Notes: generated by a model not told the origin, from the letters alone. 64,000 nt of DNA from Pseudomonadota bacterium (GCA_036141575.1 JAYZXF010000017.1:142077-206076); one strand, 5' to 3'. Shown: positions 48,936 to 57,473, numbered from the stretch's first letter. Translations and numbers: made by a program.

Positions 48936-50271
48936 GCAGGACTCCAAGTAGGTCGCTAATGTGTTTGATAGACTCTGTCTTGCCTTTCATGCCATCTGAT
49001 GGCGGGCAAAGCAGAGAGCCATAGCCAAGCTTTGTCGCTTCGGCAGCGCGGTCGTTAGAGCTTGTTACATTACGAATTTCACCACTTAGGCCAAGTTCAC
49101 CAAATACAGCCATGTCATGTGGAAGCGCTGTATTGGTCAGGCTACTCATGAGGGCTGTGGCAATGGCAAGGTCAGCTGCAGGTTCATTAATCTTAAGGCC
49201 ACCGACAATGTTTACAAATACGTCATGCTCACCAAACGGGGTACCTGCGTGTTTATCGAGTACAGCAGCAACCATTGAAACACGGTTGGTGTCTAGCCCA
49301 AGCGTTGTACGACGCGGCTGAGAGAGTTGGCTTTTGCTTACAAGCGCTTGTACTTCTACAAGCAGTGGACGTGTACCGTTGAGGGCAGGTAGAACCACAC
49401 TGCCGCTTGCGCCTTCAGGGCGCCCTTCAAGGAAGAGGGCAGAAGGGTTTGTCACTTCAGTCAGGCCAGTATCGCGCATATCAAATACGCCAATCTCGTT
49501 TGTAGCACCAAAACGGTTTTTAAAGGCACGCAGTAGGCGGAAACTGTGGCCGCGGTCACCTTCAAAATAAAGCACACCGTCAACCATGTGTTCAATCACA
49601 CGTGGGCCGGCAATGGTACCGTCTTTGGTGACGTGACCCACAAAGATGAGGCCAATGCCAGAAGCCTTTGCTACTTGAATTAATGCGTGAGCACACAAAC
49701 GAAGTTGACTGACTGTACCCGGTGCGCTATCTGCGCTTTCTGCAAACATGGTTTGGATCGAGTCAATAATCACAATATCAGGCTGGTTATGCTTAATGGT
49801 CGCAAGTACCATTTCAAGCTGTGCAATCGGGCAAAGCTCAACTTCAGCCTTTTCAACGCCAAGGCGTTTTGCACGCATCTGCACTTGGCTGGTTGATTCC
49901 TCACCGCATACGTAAAGGACTTTGTTGGCTTTTGCAAAGTGAGCTGCCGTTTGTAGAAGAAGCGTTGATTTACCAATACCAGGATCACCACCAATAAGAA
50001 TGGCACTACCTGGAACAAAACCGCCGCCAAGTACGCGGTCAAATTCGCTCATACCTGTTAGGGTACGAGGCACAGGTTTGTGTTCCCCATGTAGAAATGT
50101 AATAGGCGCAGCTTTAGCGGTGTTCTTTTTCGGCAGAAGAGGGGACGCGTTCGCAGCGCCTATATCTTCTACAATTGTGTTCCACTCGCCGCAGCTATCA
50201 CACTTACCTTGCCAGCGTGGAAACGTTGTTCCACATTTATTGCAAGAATATTGGGTCTTAACTTTAGCCAT
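48928..50271 (-). CDS. radA: DNA repair protein RadA (Sms)
   Basis: 447 residues. N-terminal zinc finger with CxxC pairs (Cys10, Cys13, Cys24, Cys27), Walker A GGDPGIGKST near residue 93, the RadA-specific KNRFG motif near residue 250, and a C-terminal Lon-like domain (FVNIVGGLKINEPAADLAIA). Branch-migration helicase in recombination. dnaB and radA are usually neighbours in alphaproteobacteria; 3.5 kb of accessory units separates them here. Confidence 0.96.
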   Translation of the reverse strand: MAKVKTQYSCNKCGTTFPRWQGKCDSCGEWNTIVEDIGAANASPLLPKKNTAKAAPITFLHGEHKPVPRTLTGMSEFDRVLGGGFVPGSAILIGGDPGIGKSTLLLQTAAHFAKANKVLYVCGEESTSQVQMRAKRLGVEKAEVELCPIAQLEMVLATIKHNQPDIVIIDSIQTMFAESADSAPGTVSQLRLCAHALIQVAKASGIGLIFVGHVTKDGTIAGPRVIEHMVDGVLYFEGDRGHSFRLLRAFKNRFGATNEIGVFDMRDTGLTEVTNPSALFLEGRPEGASGSVVLPALNGTRPLLVEVQALVSKSQLSQPRRTTLGLDTNRVSMVAAVLDKHAGTPFGEHDVFVNIVGGLKINEPAADLAIATALMSSLTNTALPHDMAVFGELGLSGEIRNVTSSNDRAAEATKLGYGSLLCPPSDGMKGKTESIKHISDLLGVLRG

Positions 50272-50282
50272 TCTATGCTCCT

Positions 50283-50395
50283 GTATGCTGCTGCAAATTT
50301 ATTTTTGTTGTGCTTCCGATGCTCAAATACGTTCAGTATGTTCCGCTTCGGTTCTCACAAAAATTAAATTTTCGCTTACCATACAGGAACATAGG
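50283..50395. repeat. Intergenic repeat, TGCAAAT / GATGCTCA family (copy 3)
   Basis: GCTGCTGCAAATTTATTTTTG, GCTTCCGATGCTCAAATAC, core GTTCAGTATG, CCGCTTCGGTTCTC, then AAATTTTCGC. Lies upstream of radA. Confidence 0.65.
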
Positions 50396-50437
50396 CGCAG
50401 AGCTCTAAAATCGTTTCTAATCTTATCAAAAATACCC

Positions 50438-50466
50438 TTGACGCACCACCCTGTAATCCCTACATA
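50438..50466 (+). promoter_or_regulatory. Promoter of the 50525 gene
   Basis: TTGACG (50438-50443), 17-base spacer, TACATA (50461-50466; TACATAAT extended). Confidence 0.6.
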
Positions 50467-50524
50467 ATAGAGGCACTTAAATATCTGAGCCCGTCCTGTT
50501 TCTTAACCTAAAGTGGATGTTCCC

Positions 50525-50845
50525 ATGGTCTCCTATATTCTTCGCTACTTTAATGTAGATGGCCGTGAGCTTGACTTGAAATACGCTCAAAATCACAATT
50601 CTCACGATGAATATATGAATCTGTCGATGGCAGATATCAGAACGTTCACCGTGTTCAGCCCGCTACCGAAAAACGCCCATATGATGGATGGTGATCGCGG
50701 CCGTGTGGAGCTGTTCCTGAGTGATGGCACTGAGCTTGTCTTTGAGCTTTCCTTGAAGATGGCAAAAATGCTGTTCAAGCGTATTCAGGGTTTCCTGAAG
50801 GAAGTGTGTAACGTGACGCCCCGCTGGGAACAACGCTGCGCATAA
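50525..50845 (+). CDS. Unknown beta-rich protein, 106 aa
   Basis: ATG at 50525. C-terminal part GRVELFLSDGTELVFELSLKMAKMLFKRI has the strand-strand-helix end of a PH-like or similar small barrel, and the same layout recurs in the two downstream genes. Soluble. Single-gene unit. Not assigned to a family. Confidence 0.6.
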   Translation: MVSYILRYFNVDGRELDLKYAQNHNSHDEYMNLSMADIRTFTVFSPLPKNAHMMDGDRGRVELFLSDGTELVFELSLKMAKMLFKRIQGFLKEVCNVTPRWEQRCA

Positions 50846-50859
50846 TCGAAGATTTTAAA

Positions 50860-50885
50860 GAGCTCCCGAAAGGGGGCTCTTGCTT
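50860..50885 (+). terminator. Terminator of the 50525 gene
   Basis: AAGAGCTCCC / GGGGGCTCTT stem with GAAA loop; TAATCGA spans the stop. Confidence 0.8.
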
Positions 50886-50955
50886 TTGTCAGCATCTTTG
50901 TATACTATAGCCGCACTCAAAATTTATCTTCCCGTTTTTTGATGGAGGCATAAGA

Positions 50956-51630
50956 ATGCCAAAATACCCTGTCTTTGCCCCTGCAACAGAACTGATAAAC
51001 AGCCTGAAAGGCCGGATTGATTTTGCTGAAATTGAAGCCTTTTCTCTGGAAGGTAACATATTGGTCCTTCGCCTGTTCTCTATGGAGGGAGCAGATGACC
51101 TGATTATCAATATGGACATCGGCGTTGAGCTGTATGACTTTCTGGGTGCGCCTTACTTGAACCGCAAAACCTACGCTACCAAAAGAATGATGCTGTTTGA
51201 AGTCAAATTCTATGGTGAAAGCTGGATGATTTTGCGTGTGCCTGAAGATGTTGCGCAGCAAATGCAAGAGGACTTGCATGAACGCTATGCGCACAAACAG
51301 GCTGTCACTGATTCACGCTCTGTTCCTGTTGCAATGGTTGGCTTGAATCGCACTTATCATGCGGCTGAATACGGGCTTGGTCCCCAAGGGATAGAGTTTA
51401 CAATTACAGCTGATTCTGGTGGACAGGCTAAAGTTAGCATCTCTGCTGAGAAGATCAGTAAAGTCAGCATTTATGGCACGAGCTTTGGCAAGATTGCTGT
51501 TGAAGTGTTTGACCATGATGGCGGCGCTATTTCCTTCTATATGGATGCTTATGTCGGCGCAACCTTTGCTCTGGCGCTCAGAACAGTAGCAGATGTGAAC
51601 CATTTCATGTTCGAGATTGACGAACGCTAA
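50956..51630 (+). CDS. Unknown protein with two similar beta domains, 224 aa
   Basis: ATG at 50956 with TGGAGG. Residues about 20-115 and 120-220 each end in strand-strand-helix: VKFYGESWMILRVPEDVAQQMQEDL and VEVFDHDGGAISFYMDAYVGATFALAL. This suggests a duplicated domain, also found singly in the neighbours at 50525 and 51757. TTTGTATACTATAG upstream supplies the promoter. No named family recognised. Confidence 0.6.
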   Translation: MPKYPVFAPATELINSLKGRIDFAEIEAFSLEGNILVLRLFSMEGADDLIINMDIGVELYDFLGAPYLNRKTYATKRMMLFEVKFYGESWMILRVPEDVAQQMQEDLHERYAHKQAVTDSRSVPVAMVGLNRTYHAAEYGLGPQGIEFTITADSGGQAKVSISAEKISKVSIYGTSFGKIAVEVFDHDGGAISFYMDAYVGATFALALRTVADVNHFMFEIDER

Positions 51631-51633
51631 ACG

Positions 51634-51670
51634 ATGAAGCTCTCTACCTTTGGGTAGGGGGCTTTTTTTA
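51634..51670 (+). terminator. Terminator of the 50956 gene
   Basis: AAGC-CTCTACC / GGTAGGGGGCTT type stem followed by seven T; ACGAT after the stop. Confidence 0.75.
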
Positions 51671-51756
51671 TATGAGGACTTGTTTTTGTATGCAATTGGG
51701 TATATCTTCTAATTATACACCCATCTTAAAAGGACCGTTCAACGCAGGAGGCACCC

Positions 51757-52101
51757 ATGTGTACTCAAGCAATACTGAAGGACCTCATTGATCCTCTGAA
51801 GGGAGAGGTTGCCCTACTGTTCGTCACAAAATTCCATTGTTCTGGTGGTAAACTTGTGATTCTTTCTGAATGTGCACACGGCCAAGATTCGGCTGTCTTT
51901 TCTATTCAGGATGATATTGTTTCTGTTGATATTTCATGCTACCCGGGAGATCGGATGAGTATGCTTGAAGTTTTGACAAAACAAGACGAACTTTACATTG
52001 CAACAATTGAGCAAGAATTAGCAGACAAGCTGATTCATCAACTGGCAATGGCGCCGCGCCCCAATGGCATGATTGTCAGAAATGCGCGTAAAGGATCATG
52101 A
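51757..52101 (+). CDS. Unknown beta-rich protein, 114 aa
   Basis: ATG at 51757 with CAGGAGG. The segment FHCSGGKLVILSECAHG ... LEVLTKQDELYIATIEQELADKLIHQL aligns with the first domain of the 50956 product. Soluble; cysteines near the N-terminus (MCTQAI, FHCSGG). Single-gene unit. Confidence 0.6.
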   Translation: MCTQAILKDLIDPLKGEVALLFVTKFHCSGGKLVILSECAHGQDSAVFSIQDDIVSVDISCYPGDRMSMLEVLTKQDELYIATIEQELADKLIHQLAMAPRPNGMIVRNARKGS

Positions 52102-52125
52102 CTCAACATATCGAACTAAAAAGGA

Positions 52126-52155
52126 AACCCCCGCTGATATAGCGGGGGTTCTTTT
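52126..52155. terminator. Bidirectional terminator
   Basis: AACCCCCGCT / AGCGGGGGTT stem with loop GATAT; ATCGA on the plus side and ACGAAAA on the minus side. Confidence 0.85.
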
Positions 52156-52159
52156 CGTT

Positions 52160-52750
52160 TTATGTGCCTTCAGATTTCTCTGGCATAAAGATGTAGCTGG
52201 CAGACTTTACCTTTTCTACATACTTGGCTTGAAGCTCCATAGGCCCAAGGCCTTTGATTACGCGGCGTTGGTTGATGCTATTGAGGCAATCTTCCAGAAC
52301 AGGCCTCAGGAAAGGTAATCTGGATTCGCATTCTTTAAGCATCCACATGGGCATATGCGGAAAACTTGTATGGGTGAGGGTGATACGAATGAGATGCCCT
52401 GAAGGCGTATCCTCATATTGATAGAGTGTGGCCAGCCATTGCTGCAGTTTGGTGATGCGTCCGCATACAATGCCAATGAAGTAATCAAAGGCAAAGGCAG
52501 CTTGCTCAGGTGTGATGGGTGCAGGCTTGCGACTGATGAGGCCACGATTGCCTTGGGCAAGAATTGTGGTGTAGGCAGCAAGAGCGTCTTCTTTGCTTGC
52601 AAAATTTTGTAGAGAAAACTCTTCCAGCTTAGGGAAGATAATCTTGTAGCCGCCCATGGCTTTTTCAGCTTCTGGGTTCTTCATAATTTGAAGAGCATAT
52701 TCATCCCTTGGATTGAAGTTTTGGTTCAGCGCATCATGAATGGTAATCAT
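52160..52750 (-). CDS. Unknown soluble protein, 196 aa
   Basis: ATG at 52750 with AGAAGGA. Helical, with aromatic patches (FAFDYFIGIVCGRITKLQQWLATLYQY) in the middle and a Pro/Met stretch (TSFPHMPMWMLKECESRLPFL). No signal or membrane segment. Single-gene unit. Family not recognised. Confidence 0.6.
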   Translation of the reverse strand: MITIHDALNQNFNPRDEYALQIMKNPEAEKAMGGYKIIFPKLEEFSLQNFASKEDALAAYTTILAQGNRGLISRKPAPITPEQAAFAFDYFIGIVCGRITKLQQWLATLYQYEDTPSGHLIRITLTHTSFPHMPMWMLKECESRLPFLRPVLEDCLNSINQRRVIKGLGPMELQAKYVEKVKSASYIFMPEKSEGT

Positions 52751-52860
52751 GAGTTTAGTCCTTCTACAGAAACGCTAAAAGATAAGTCGATTCGCCCTAT
52801 ATAGTAGGGTTTCTGCGGTTATGCAAGAGGGAAAATATAAAAAATGAACAGCTCTAAAAC

Positions 52861-52892
52861 AAAAGCCCTTCCGCATTACTGGAAGGGCTTTT
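52861..52892 (-). terminator. Terminator of the 52897 gene
   Basis: AAAAGCCCTTCC / GGAAGGGCTTTT stem; CCGAAAAAG between stop and stem. Confidence 0.85.
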
Positions 52893-52896
52893 TCGG

Positions 52897-53142
52897 TTAG
52901 CTTTTGATCATCATATTTCCAAGGTATCCACCAGTAATAAATCCCCATGGAATCAAGAGGTAAATGAGGCCTGGTAGCACTATGCCTGTGAGGCTTAAGA
53001 GGAAATGCCCACCGCTTGCCAGAGAGGTAAGCAAGATGAGTGCAATAAAAGGCTTTACTTCGGTGAGATCTTTTTCGGTTTTGTAAATGAACCTGAAGAA
53101 GATAAATGAAATCGCCATTGGAACGAAGAGAAGAAGAGTCAT
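52897..53142 (-). CDS. Small membrane protein, unknown, 81 aa
   Basis: ATG at 53142 with CGGAG. Three hydrophobic segments, a charged loop after the first (IYKTEKDLTEVK), and a Gly-rich end (GFITGGYLGNMM). One of about a dozen small three-segment membrane proteins in the window. No family recognised. Confidence 0.6.
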   Translation of the reverse strand: MTLLLFVPMAISFIFFRFIYKTEKDLTEVKPFIALILLTSLASGGHFLLSLTGIVLPGLIYLLIPWGFITGGYLGNMMIKS

Positions 53143-53220
53143 ATGAGGCTCCGTAAAAAGGGAAGGTGTATTTGATGTTTTGGCATAAAAACACAGGAAA
53201 GGTGGGGGAGCAAGCAAAAC

Positions 53221-53248
53221 AAACCCCCGCATCAATGCGAGGGTTTGT
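53221..53248 (-). terminator. Terminator of the 53257 gene
   Basis: AAACCC-CGCAT / ATGCG-GGGTTT stem; ACGATTT after the stop on the minus strand. Confidence 0.75.
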
Positions 53249-53256
53249 TAAATCGT

Positions 53257-53721
53257 TTAATCGGGGTAAACCCGAATACGGACAGTGCCTGGACTATCTG
53301 GGTGCATTTCCAGAATATAGTCAATAGGAGGCAAGTGATGTTTGCGCCGCGTGGTGTTAATCTTCCACAGTAGGGCTCTCAGCTTAGCCGCATATTCAGG
53401 GTCGCCGTTAAAGAATTCTTGCACCATGTAGAATGGCACATTGAACCGGCCAGCAATGAAATGATCAAACTCGGAAAGCCGCCTAGGGTCTCTTTTTCTG
53501 AGTGTTGCAACCAAATCATCGTATGAGGCAATGAAATATTTTTTAGCCTGCCTTTTCAATTGATAATAGCGGGCTTTGACTTGCTCATCCGTGACATCAT
53601 TTTTAAAGAACCACCAGCCATCTTCCATATGCGCGCGCAGCGCTTCAATGACTTCTTCTTCGGTGGCACATTCTTCAAAGATATCGTACGGAAGCCGCTT
53701 TTCCCGAGGGATAAGGGACAT
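53257..53721 (-). CDS. Unknown soluble protein, 154 aa
   Basis: ATG at 53721 with TGGAG; the frame reaches 53763 but without a signal. Basic helical middle (RYYQLKRQAKKYF; LRKRDPRRLSEFDHFIAGRF), so possibly nucleic-acid binding. Ends in VRIRVYPD. Single-gene unit with ATGTATACAT in its promoter. Family not recognised. Confidence 0.6.
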   Translation of the reverse strand: MSLIPREKRLPYDIFEECATEEEVIEALRAHMEDGWWFFKNDVTDEQVKARYYQLKRQAKKYFIASYDDLVATLRKRDPRRLSEFDHFIAGRFNVPFYMVQEFFNGDPEYAAKLRALLWKINTTRRKHHLPPIDYILEMHPDSPGTVRIRVYPD

Positions 53722-53768
53722 GTGTAACTCCATGAGAATAGGGACAAGAGGTGAGATATACACCTAAT

Positions 53769-53794
53769 ATGTATACATGAGGGGCGTTTGTCAA
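53769..53794 (-). promoter_or_regulatory. Promoter region with ATGTATACAT palindrome
   Basis: Minus strand TTGACA (53789-53794), 13 bases, TATACAT inside the palindrome 53769-53778; a second TATA-like box (GTGTATAT) lies further down. The palindrome sits in the spacer or -10 zone, like an operator. Confidence 0.45.
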
Positions 53795-53812
53795 GGACAG
53801 ACGGGAATATCC

Positions 53813-55285
53813 CTAAGCGTCTACGCCGTCTGGGTAGCCAGTTTCGCCACTGAATTCGTGGAAGGTCGTTGTTGGACCGTCGAATGTGAATGTCAGTGTC
53901 TTTGTTGAACCTTTACGGTTTTTACTGATAAGTAGTTCTGTTAGACCACGTACTTTATCAAGGCGCTCTTTGAGCTTTACGTTTTCCTCAGAGTTTTCAT
54001 CTGCACCCATCAGCTTCGTCAGGTAGTACTCCTCACGGTATAGGAACATAATCACATCGGCATCCTGCTCAATCGCACCAGATTCACGAAGGTCAGAAAG
54101 CTGCGGACGCTTGTTCTCACGGTTCTCTACACTACGAGAAAGCTGAGAGAGGGCAATCACAGGAACGTTCAGTTCACGTGCTACACCTTTAAGGGTTTGT
54201 GAAATCATCGAGATCTCTTGCACACGGTTATGGGCGTGCATTTCAGATGTCATCAGTTGAAGGTAATCGACCACCAGCATACCAATATCGTGCTGGCGAG
54301 CCATACGGCGCGCTTTACTACGGAACTGGCTCACAGAAAGGCCCGGCGTATCATCAATAATAATTGGGTACTCACTGAGTTCACCAGCGGCTTGTACAAG
54401 GCGCTCAAGTTCAGCGTCGTTAATTTCACCGCGAGACATTTGGCCCGAGTCAATGCTTGAAGCACTTGAAAGCATACGTCCTGCAAGCTGGTCGGCTGAC
54501 ATCTCAAGTGAGAAGACACCAACGGCCGCGCCACCAGTTTTACCGTTACGCAGTGCTTCAGCAGCGTTTTGTGCCACGTTAATGGCAAAGGCTGTTTTAC
54601 CCATAGAAGGGCGGGCTGCCAGAATCACCAAATCAGATTTACGGAAACCACCAAGCAGTTTGTTGAGGTTGCTATAACCTGAATCTACACCGAGGAGCTG
54701 ACCTTGGTGTTTCTTGGCTTCTTCAATTTGTTCAATAACTGTTACAAGTGGGGCGCGAAGGTTTTGAAGTTCCTTTGTTGAACCACTCTCGTTGAGCTTA
54801 AAGAGCTCCGCTTCAATGCGCTCAATCAGTTTTGTTGTCGCATCCAGTGTACGTGCGCCAGAAAGGTCTTGCTCAAGCTTACCTGTCATCTCCAAGAGTT
54901 GGCGCTGAAGGTAAAACGTGTAAATGATGCTGACAAGCGTTTGTACGTTATCGGCACGTGTTGCGTTTTCAAAGAGGCCTGTGAGGAGCTTCACCATCTC
55001 ATCTTTACCACCAAAAATGCTGGTGTCGTTAATCACTTCTTTCAGAGAGATTGGGTTTGCTTCATAGCCTTTAAACAGAAGTTGCTGAATACCTTCAAAA
55101 ATAGCTGTGTGTGTTGGGATGTAAAAATATTCTGGCTTAATTGTGCCTTCAACGTCTTCATAGAGTCGGTTGTTAAGCATCAGAAGACCAAGGAGCGCCT
55201 GTTCAGCTTCTAAACTATGTGGAACGGGCTGGTTTGCATTTCCACCGAAATCTACTGTTTGAACTGTAGCTGTGCCTTGTGACAT
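53813..55285 (-). CDS. dnaB: Replicative DNA helicase DnaB
   Basis: 490 residues. N-terminal domain begins HSLEAEQALLGLLMLN; Walker A RPSMGKTAFA near residue 230; motif MLVVDYLQLM; C-terminal SDLRESGAIEQDADVIMFLYR and LISKNRKGSTKTL. Hexameric helicase at the replication fork. Usually close to rplI in alphaproteobacteria; here 4 kb of other genes intervenes. Confidence 0.97.
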   Translation of the reverse strand: MSQGTATVQTVDFGGNANQPVPHSLEAEQALLGLLMLNNRLYEDVEGTIKPEYFYIPTHTAIFEGIQQLLFKGYEANPISLKEVINDTSIFGGKDEMVKLLTGLFENATRADNVQTLVSIIYTFYLQRQLLEMTGKLEQDLSGARTLDATTKLIERIEAELFKLNESGSTKELQNLRAPLVTVIEQIEEAKKHQGQLLGVDSGYSNLNKLLGGFRKSDLVILAARPSMGKTAFAINVAQNAAEALRNGKTGGAAVGVFSLEMSADQLAGRMLSSASSIDSGQMSRGEINDAELERLVQAAGELSEYPIIIDDTPGLSVSQFRSKARRMARQHDIGMLVVDYLQLMTSEMHAHNRVQEISMISQTLKGVARELNVPVIALSQLSRSVENRENKRPQLSDLRESGAIEQDADVIMFLYREEYYLTKLMGADENSEENVKLKERLDKVRGLTELLISKNRKGSTKTLTFTFDGPTTTFHEFSGETGYPDGVDA

Positions 55286-55413
55286 GTGTTTTTAAGCCTT
55301 CTTATATCCAGAATTTGAGCCAACTTGTTGGGTTTTCAAACTATAGGAGATTTGCCCTCAATATGCAATGGCAGAATTGAATACAACATAAAAAAGATGG
55401 AGGGAAAAAAGAA

Positions 55414-55444
55414 AACGTCCTTGCACAAAACAAGGACGTTATTC
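55414..55444 (-). terminator. Terminator of the 55459 gene
   Basis: AACGTCCTTG / CAAGGACGTT stem with loop CACAAAA. Confidence 0.85.
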
Positions 55445-55458
55445 TCGAGTATTAATCA

Positions 55459-55752
55459 TCAGGCAGTGGCTGCCTTTTCTTCAGTGATGGCAAGGCCGAT
55501 CATGAAGAGAGTGAGCATGAACAGCGGCAGAGCCAGCACGGTGCCAACATCCTGCATGAACGCTTTGCTGGTCAGCCAGCCGAAGAGGGTCATCCAGAAG
55601 CCGATGCATCCAACAAAGATGCCTGCGCCCCAGATCAGGAACATTTCAAGACCGCTCGCTCTGTTGTGCGAGCTCAGGTCCATGTTATTTCCATAGATGT
55701 TGCCGCTGATGAAAGTCACAGCGCCAAAGAGTAGATAAAACGCCCAAAACAT
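55459..55752 (-). CDS. Small membrane protein, unknown, 97 aa
   Basis: ATG at 55752 with a perfect AGGAGG. Three hydrophobic segments; polar loop NNMDLSSHNRASG between first and second; C-terminal ITEEKAATA. The GC-rich codon choice differs from dnaB next to it. Single-gene unit. Confidence 0.65.
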   Translation of the reverse strand: MFWAFYLLFGAVTFISGNIYGNNMDLSSHNRASGLEMFLIWGAGIFVGCIGFWMTLFGWLTSKAFMQDVGTVLALPLFMLTLFMIGLAITEEKAATA

Positions 55753-55832
55753 GGGAACCTCCTAGGTTAACGGGATTGCAGAAGACTTACGTTACTAAAG
55801 TATTGGGGCATAAAGACCCTTTTTCAAGTGAA

Positions 55833-55862
55833 ACACCCCCACTTAAATAGCAGGGGTGTCAA
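55833..55862 (-). terminator. Terminator of the 55871-56516 pair
   Basis: ACACCCC / GGGGTGT stem; CTCGATTTT after the stop. Confidence 0.75.
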
Positions 55863-55870
55863 AATCGAGT

Positions 55871-56215
55871 TTAGCGCCGTACAGCGCTGAGGCGAACGGC
55901 CACTTTGTGGAAATAGCTGAGGCCTGCCATATATTCATAGATGCGCGTCAGCGTTGCGTAATCATCCAGAATGTATGTTTCGCTGGTGCGTATGCCGTTT
56001 TTACGGAAGGTGACTTTCAGCTCTTGCTGGGTGTTGCCACCTGAAGCGTCGGCTTTGAAATCTAGCCGCTCCATGTTCTTCAATTCAAACGTCCGCGGCC
56101 TTGCAGGGCCGCCTTGAATGAAGAGGGTGAAGGTGCGTCTGTCCAAGCAAAGCTCGGTTGAGGTGACATAGCCACGGTTGCGGCGGTTACGTTCAATTTC
56201 AGCAGGTGTGGGCAT
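55871..56215 (-). CDS. Unknown beta-rich protein, 114 aa
   Basis: ATG at 56215 with AAAGGAG, ten bases after the upstream gene on the same strand. Basic N-terminus (EIERNRRNRGYV), then alternating strands (RTFTLFIQGG, LKVTFRKNG) and a final helix (YATLTRIYEYM). Soluble; family not recognised. Confidence 0.6.
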   Translation of the reverse strand: MPTPAEIERNRRNRGYVTSTELCLDRRTFTLFIQGGPARPRTFELKNMERLDFKADASGGNTQQELKVTFRKNGIRTSETYILDDYATLTRIYEYMAGLSYFHKVAVRLSAVRR

Positions 56216-56225
56216 GGTGACTCCT

Positions 56226-56516
56226 TTAGCGCAGAAGGGTGATCATGAATGCATAGCCGCATTTGTAGCTGGCCAGCATAAACATGGGAGTGGCCAGAAC
56301 CAGAGCAATGGTTGCAATGGTCATAAAGCCAAAGACAAAAGAAAACATACCAGTGACGGCAGCGGCAGCACCGAGGGTACAAATACCGATGTTTACTTTT
56401 TCAGTAATTTTACAGTCGTCAGTTGAGCCGTCATGCTTTTTACCTTGGGCCATAAGGCATCCAATACCAGAAGCAGTGAAGCACAACAGGGCCGCAATGA
56501 TGAGTGCGATCGCCAT
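56226..56516 (-). CDS. Small membrane protein, unknown, 96 aa
   Basis: ATG at 56516 with AAGGAGA. Three hydrophobic segments; polar loop AQGKKHDGSTDDCK after the first. First gene of a two-gene operon with the 55871 gene. The general layout matches the 55459 and 56651 products. Confidence 0.65.
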   Translation of the reverse strand: MAIALIIAALLCFTASGIGCLMAQGKKHDGSTDDCKITEKVNIGICTLGAAAAVTGMFSFVFGFMTIATIALVLATPMFMLASYKCGYAFMITLLR

Positions 56517-56564
56517 GTGTTTCTCCTTATGAAACGGAAATAGATGAGATGATGTATAGGGTTA

Positions 56565-56591
56565 ATGTATACATGTGCAAAGTTTTGTCAA
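56565..56591 (-). promoter_or_regulatory. Promoter region with ATGTATACAT palindrome
   Basis: Minus strand TTGACA (56586-56591), 14 bases, TATACAT within the palindrome 56565-56574; CCTATACAT follows. Nearly the same arrangement as at 53769-53794. Confidence 0.45.
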
Positions 56592-56594
56592 ACA

Positions 56595-56624
56595 AAAACC
56601 CTCACCAGAAAGGTGAGGGTTTTT
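56595..56624 (-). terminator. Terminator of the 56651-57261 pair
   Basis: AAAACCCTCACC / GGTGAGGGTTTT stem with GAAA-type loop; ATCGA adjacent. Confidence 0.85.
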
Positions 56625-56650
56625 TCGATTAAGCCTTAGAAGTGCAGACG

Positions 56651-56941
56651 TCAGTCGTTGGCGCGGTAAATCGTCACGCCAGAGGCGATAAGAAAGCCAA
56701 CAAAGGTGAAAAAGACCAAGCCTGCAATGCTGGAAAGGGTGTCCGCAGCACTTATACCAGACATATGACTGACAAGGGCAGCACCAGCAAACATGATGGA
56801 GGCAATAAGTCCAATGACATTTGCCCAAAACATGAAGACAACAATGCCCCAGGCTTTATTATCTGAATGACTGGTGTAGTGGATGGTCAGGGCGAAGAGG
56901 TAAAAGATACCTGCGCCCATGAGGATAGGTAGAAGAAACAT
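56651..56941 (-). CDS. Small membrane protein, unknown, 96 aa
   Basis: ATG at 56941 with AAAGGAAA. Three hydrophobic segments, loop HYTSHSDNK between first and second. Similar size and layout to the 56226 and 55459 products. Second gene of a pair with the 56953 gene (11 bases apart). Confidence 0.65.
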   Translation of the reverse strand: MFLLPILMGAGIFYLFALTIHYTSHSDNKAWGIVVFMFWANVIGLIASIMFAGAALVSHMSGISAADTLSSIAGLVFFTFVGFLIASGVTIYRAND

Positions 56942-56952
56942 GATGGTTTCCT

Positions 56953-57261
56953 TTATTTGGGTTTACGGTATTCTTTAATTTGGTATATGCCATAAGCGAT
57001 GATATCGCCTAGGTAAACACCAATAAAGAACGCTGCTGGTAGCAGAAGGACTTGCCAAATAGCTTGAAGCCATGACAGTTCAAACGTAATACTCAAGCAC
57101 AGAGCAGCAAGCCCGAGCATGCCAACAAAGCGATAAAAGCGGAAGAGCATGCCTTCAATCATTCGACCTTTAGGGTCATGGCGGTGGTCATGTTCTGTTA
57201 ATAGAGCATACACAAAAGCCGCAGCGAAAAACCCAAGGAAGAGGGTGTAGTAAAGCGCCAT
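56953..57261 (-). CDS. Small membrane protein, unknown, 102 aa
   Basis: ATG at 57261 with ACGGAG. Three hydrophobic segments and a charged loop (LTEHDHRHDPKGRMIEG) rich in His and Asp that might bind metal. C-terminal basic tail (YQIKEYRKPK). Promoter within 57270-57360. Confidence 0.65.
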   Translation of the reverse strand: MALYYTLFLGFFAAAFVYALLTEHDHRHDPKGRMIEGMLFRFYRFVGMLGLAALCLSITFELSWLQAIWQVLLLPAAFFIGVYLGDIIAYGIYQIKEYRKPK

Positions 57262-57473
57262 GGTATGACGATCTCCGTAGAAAAAGGGAAGATATGATAT
57301 CTATTTCTTTTTTTGTATCTCTTGGGGAAGGGATAGTCAAACCAAAACCCTTAAATATGTTTTCTAAAAGGGTTGATTTTCAAGCAGATCGTTCCCACCT
57401 GTAGTGGGTTAAGACTATCTGTATCTTTTTATCATTGCCCTGAGTACGGGCTTTCAACTCATGGAGACCTTTT

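Noticed and set aside
46640..53250. Integron cassette array with attC sites
   Set aside because: The hairpins are ordinary terminators with T tracts, lack attC core features, units point both ways, and no integrase is seen.
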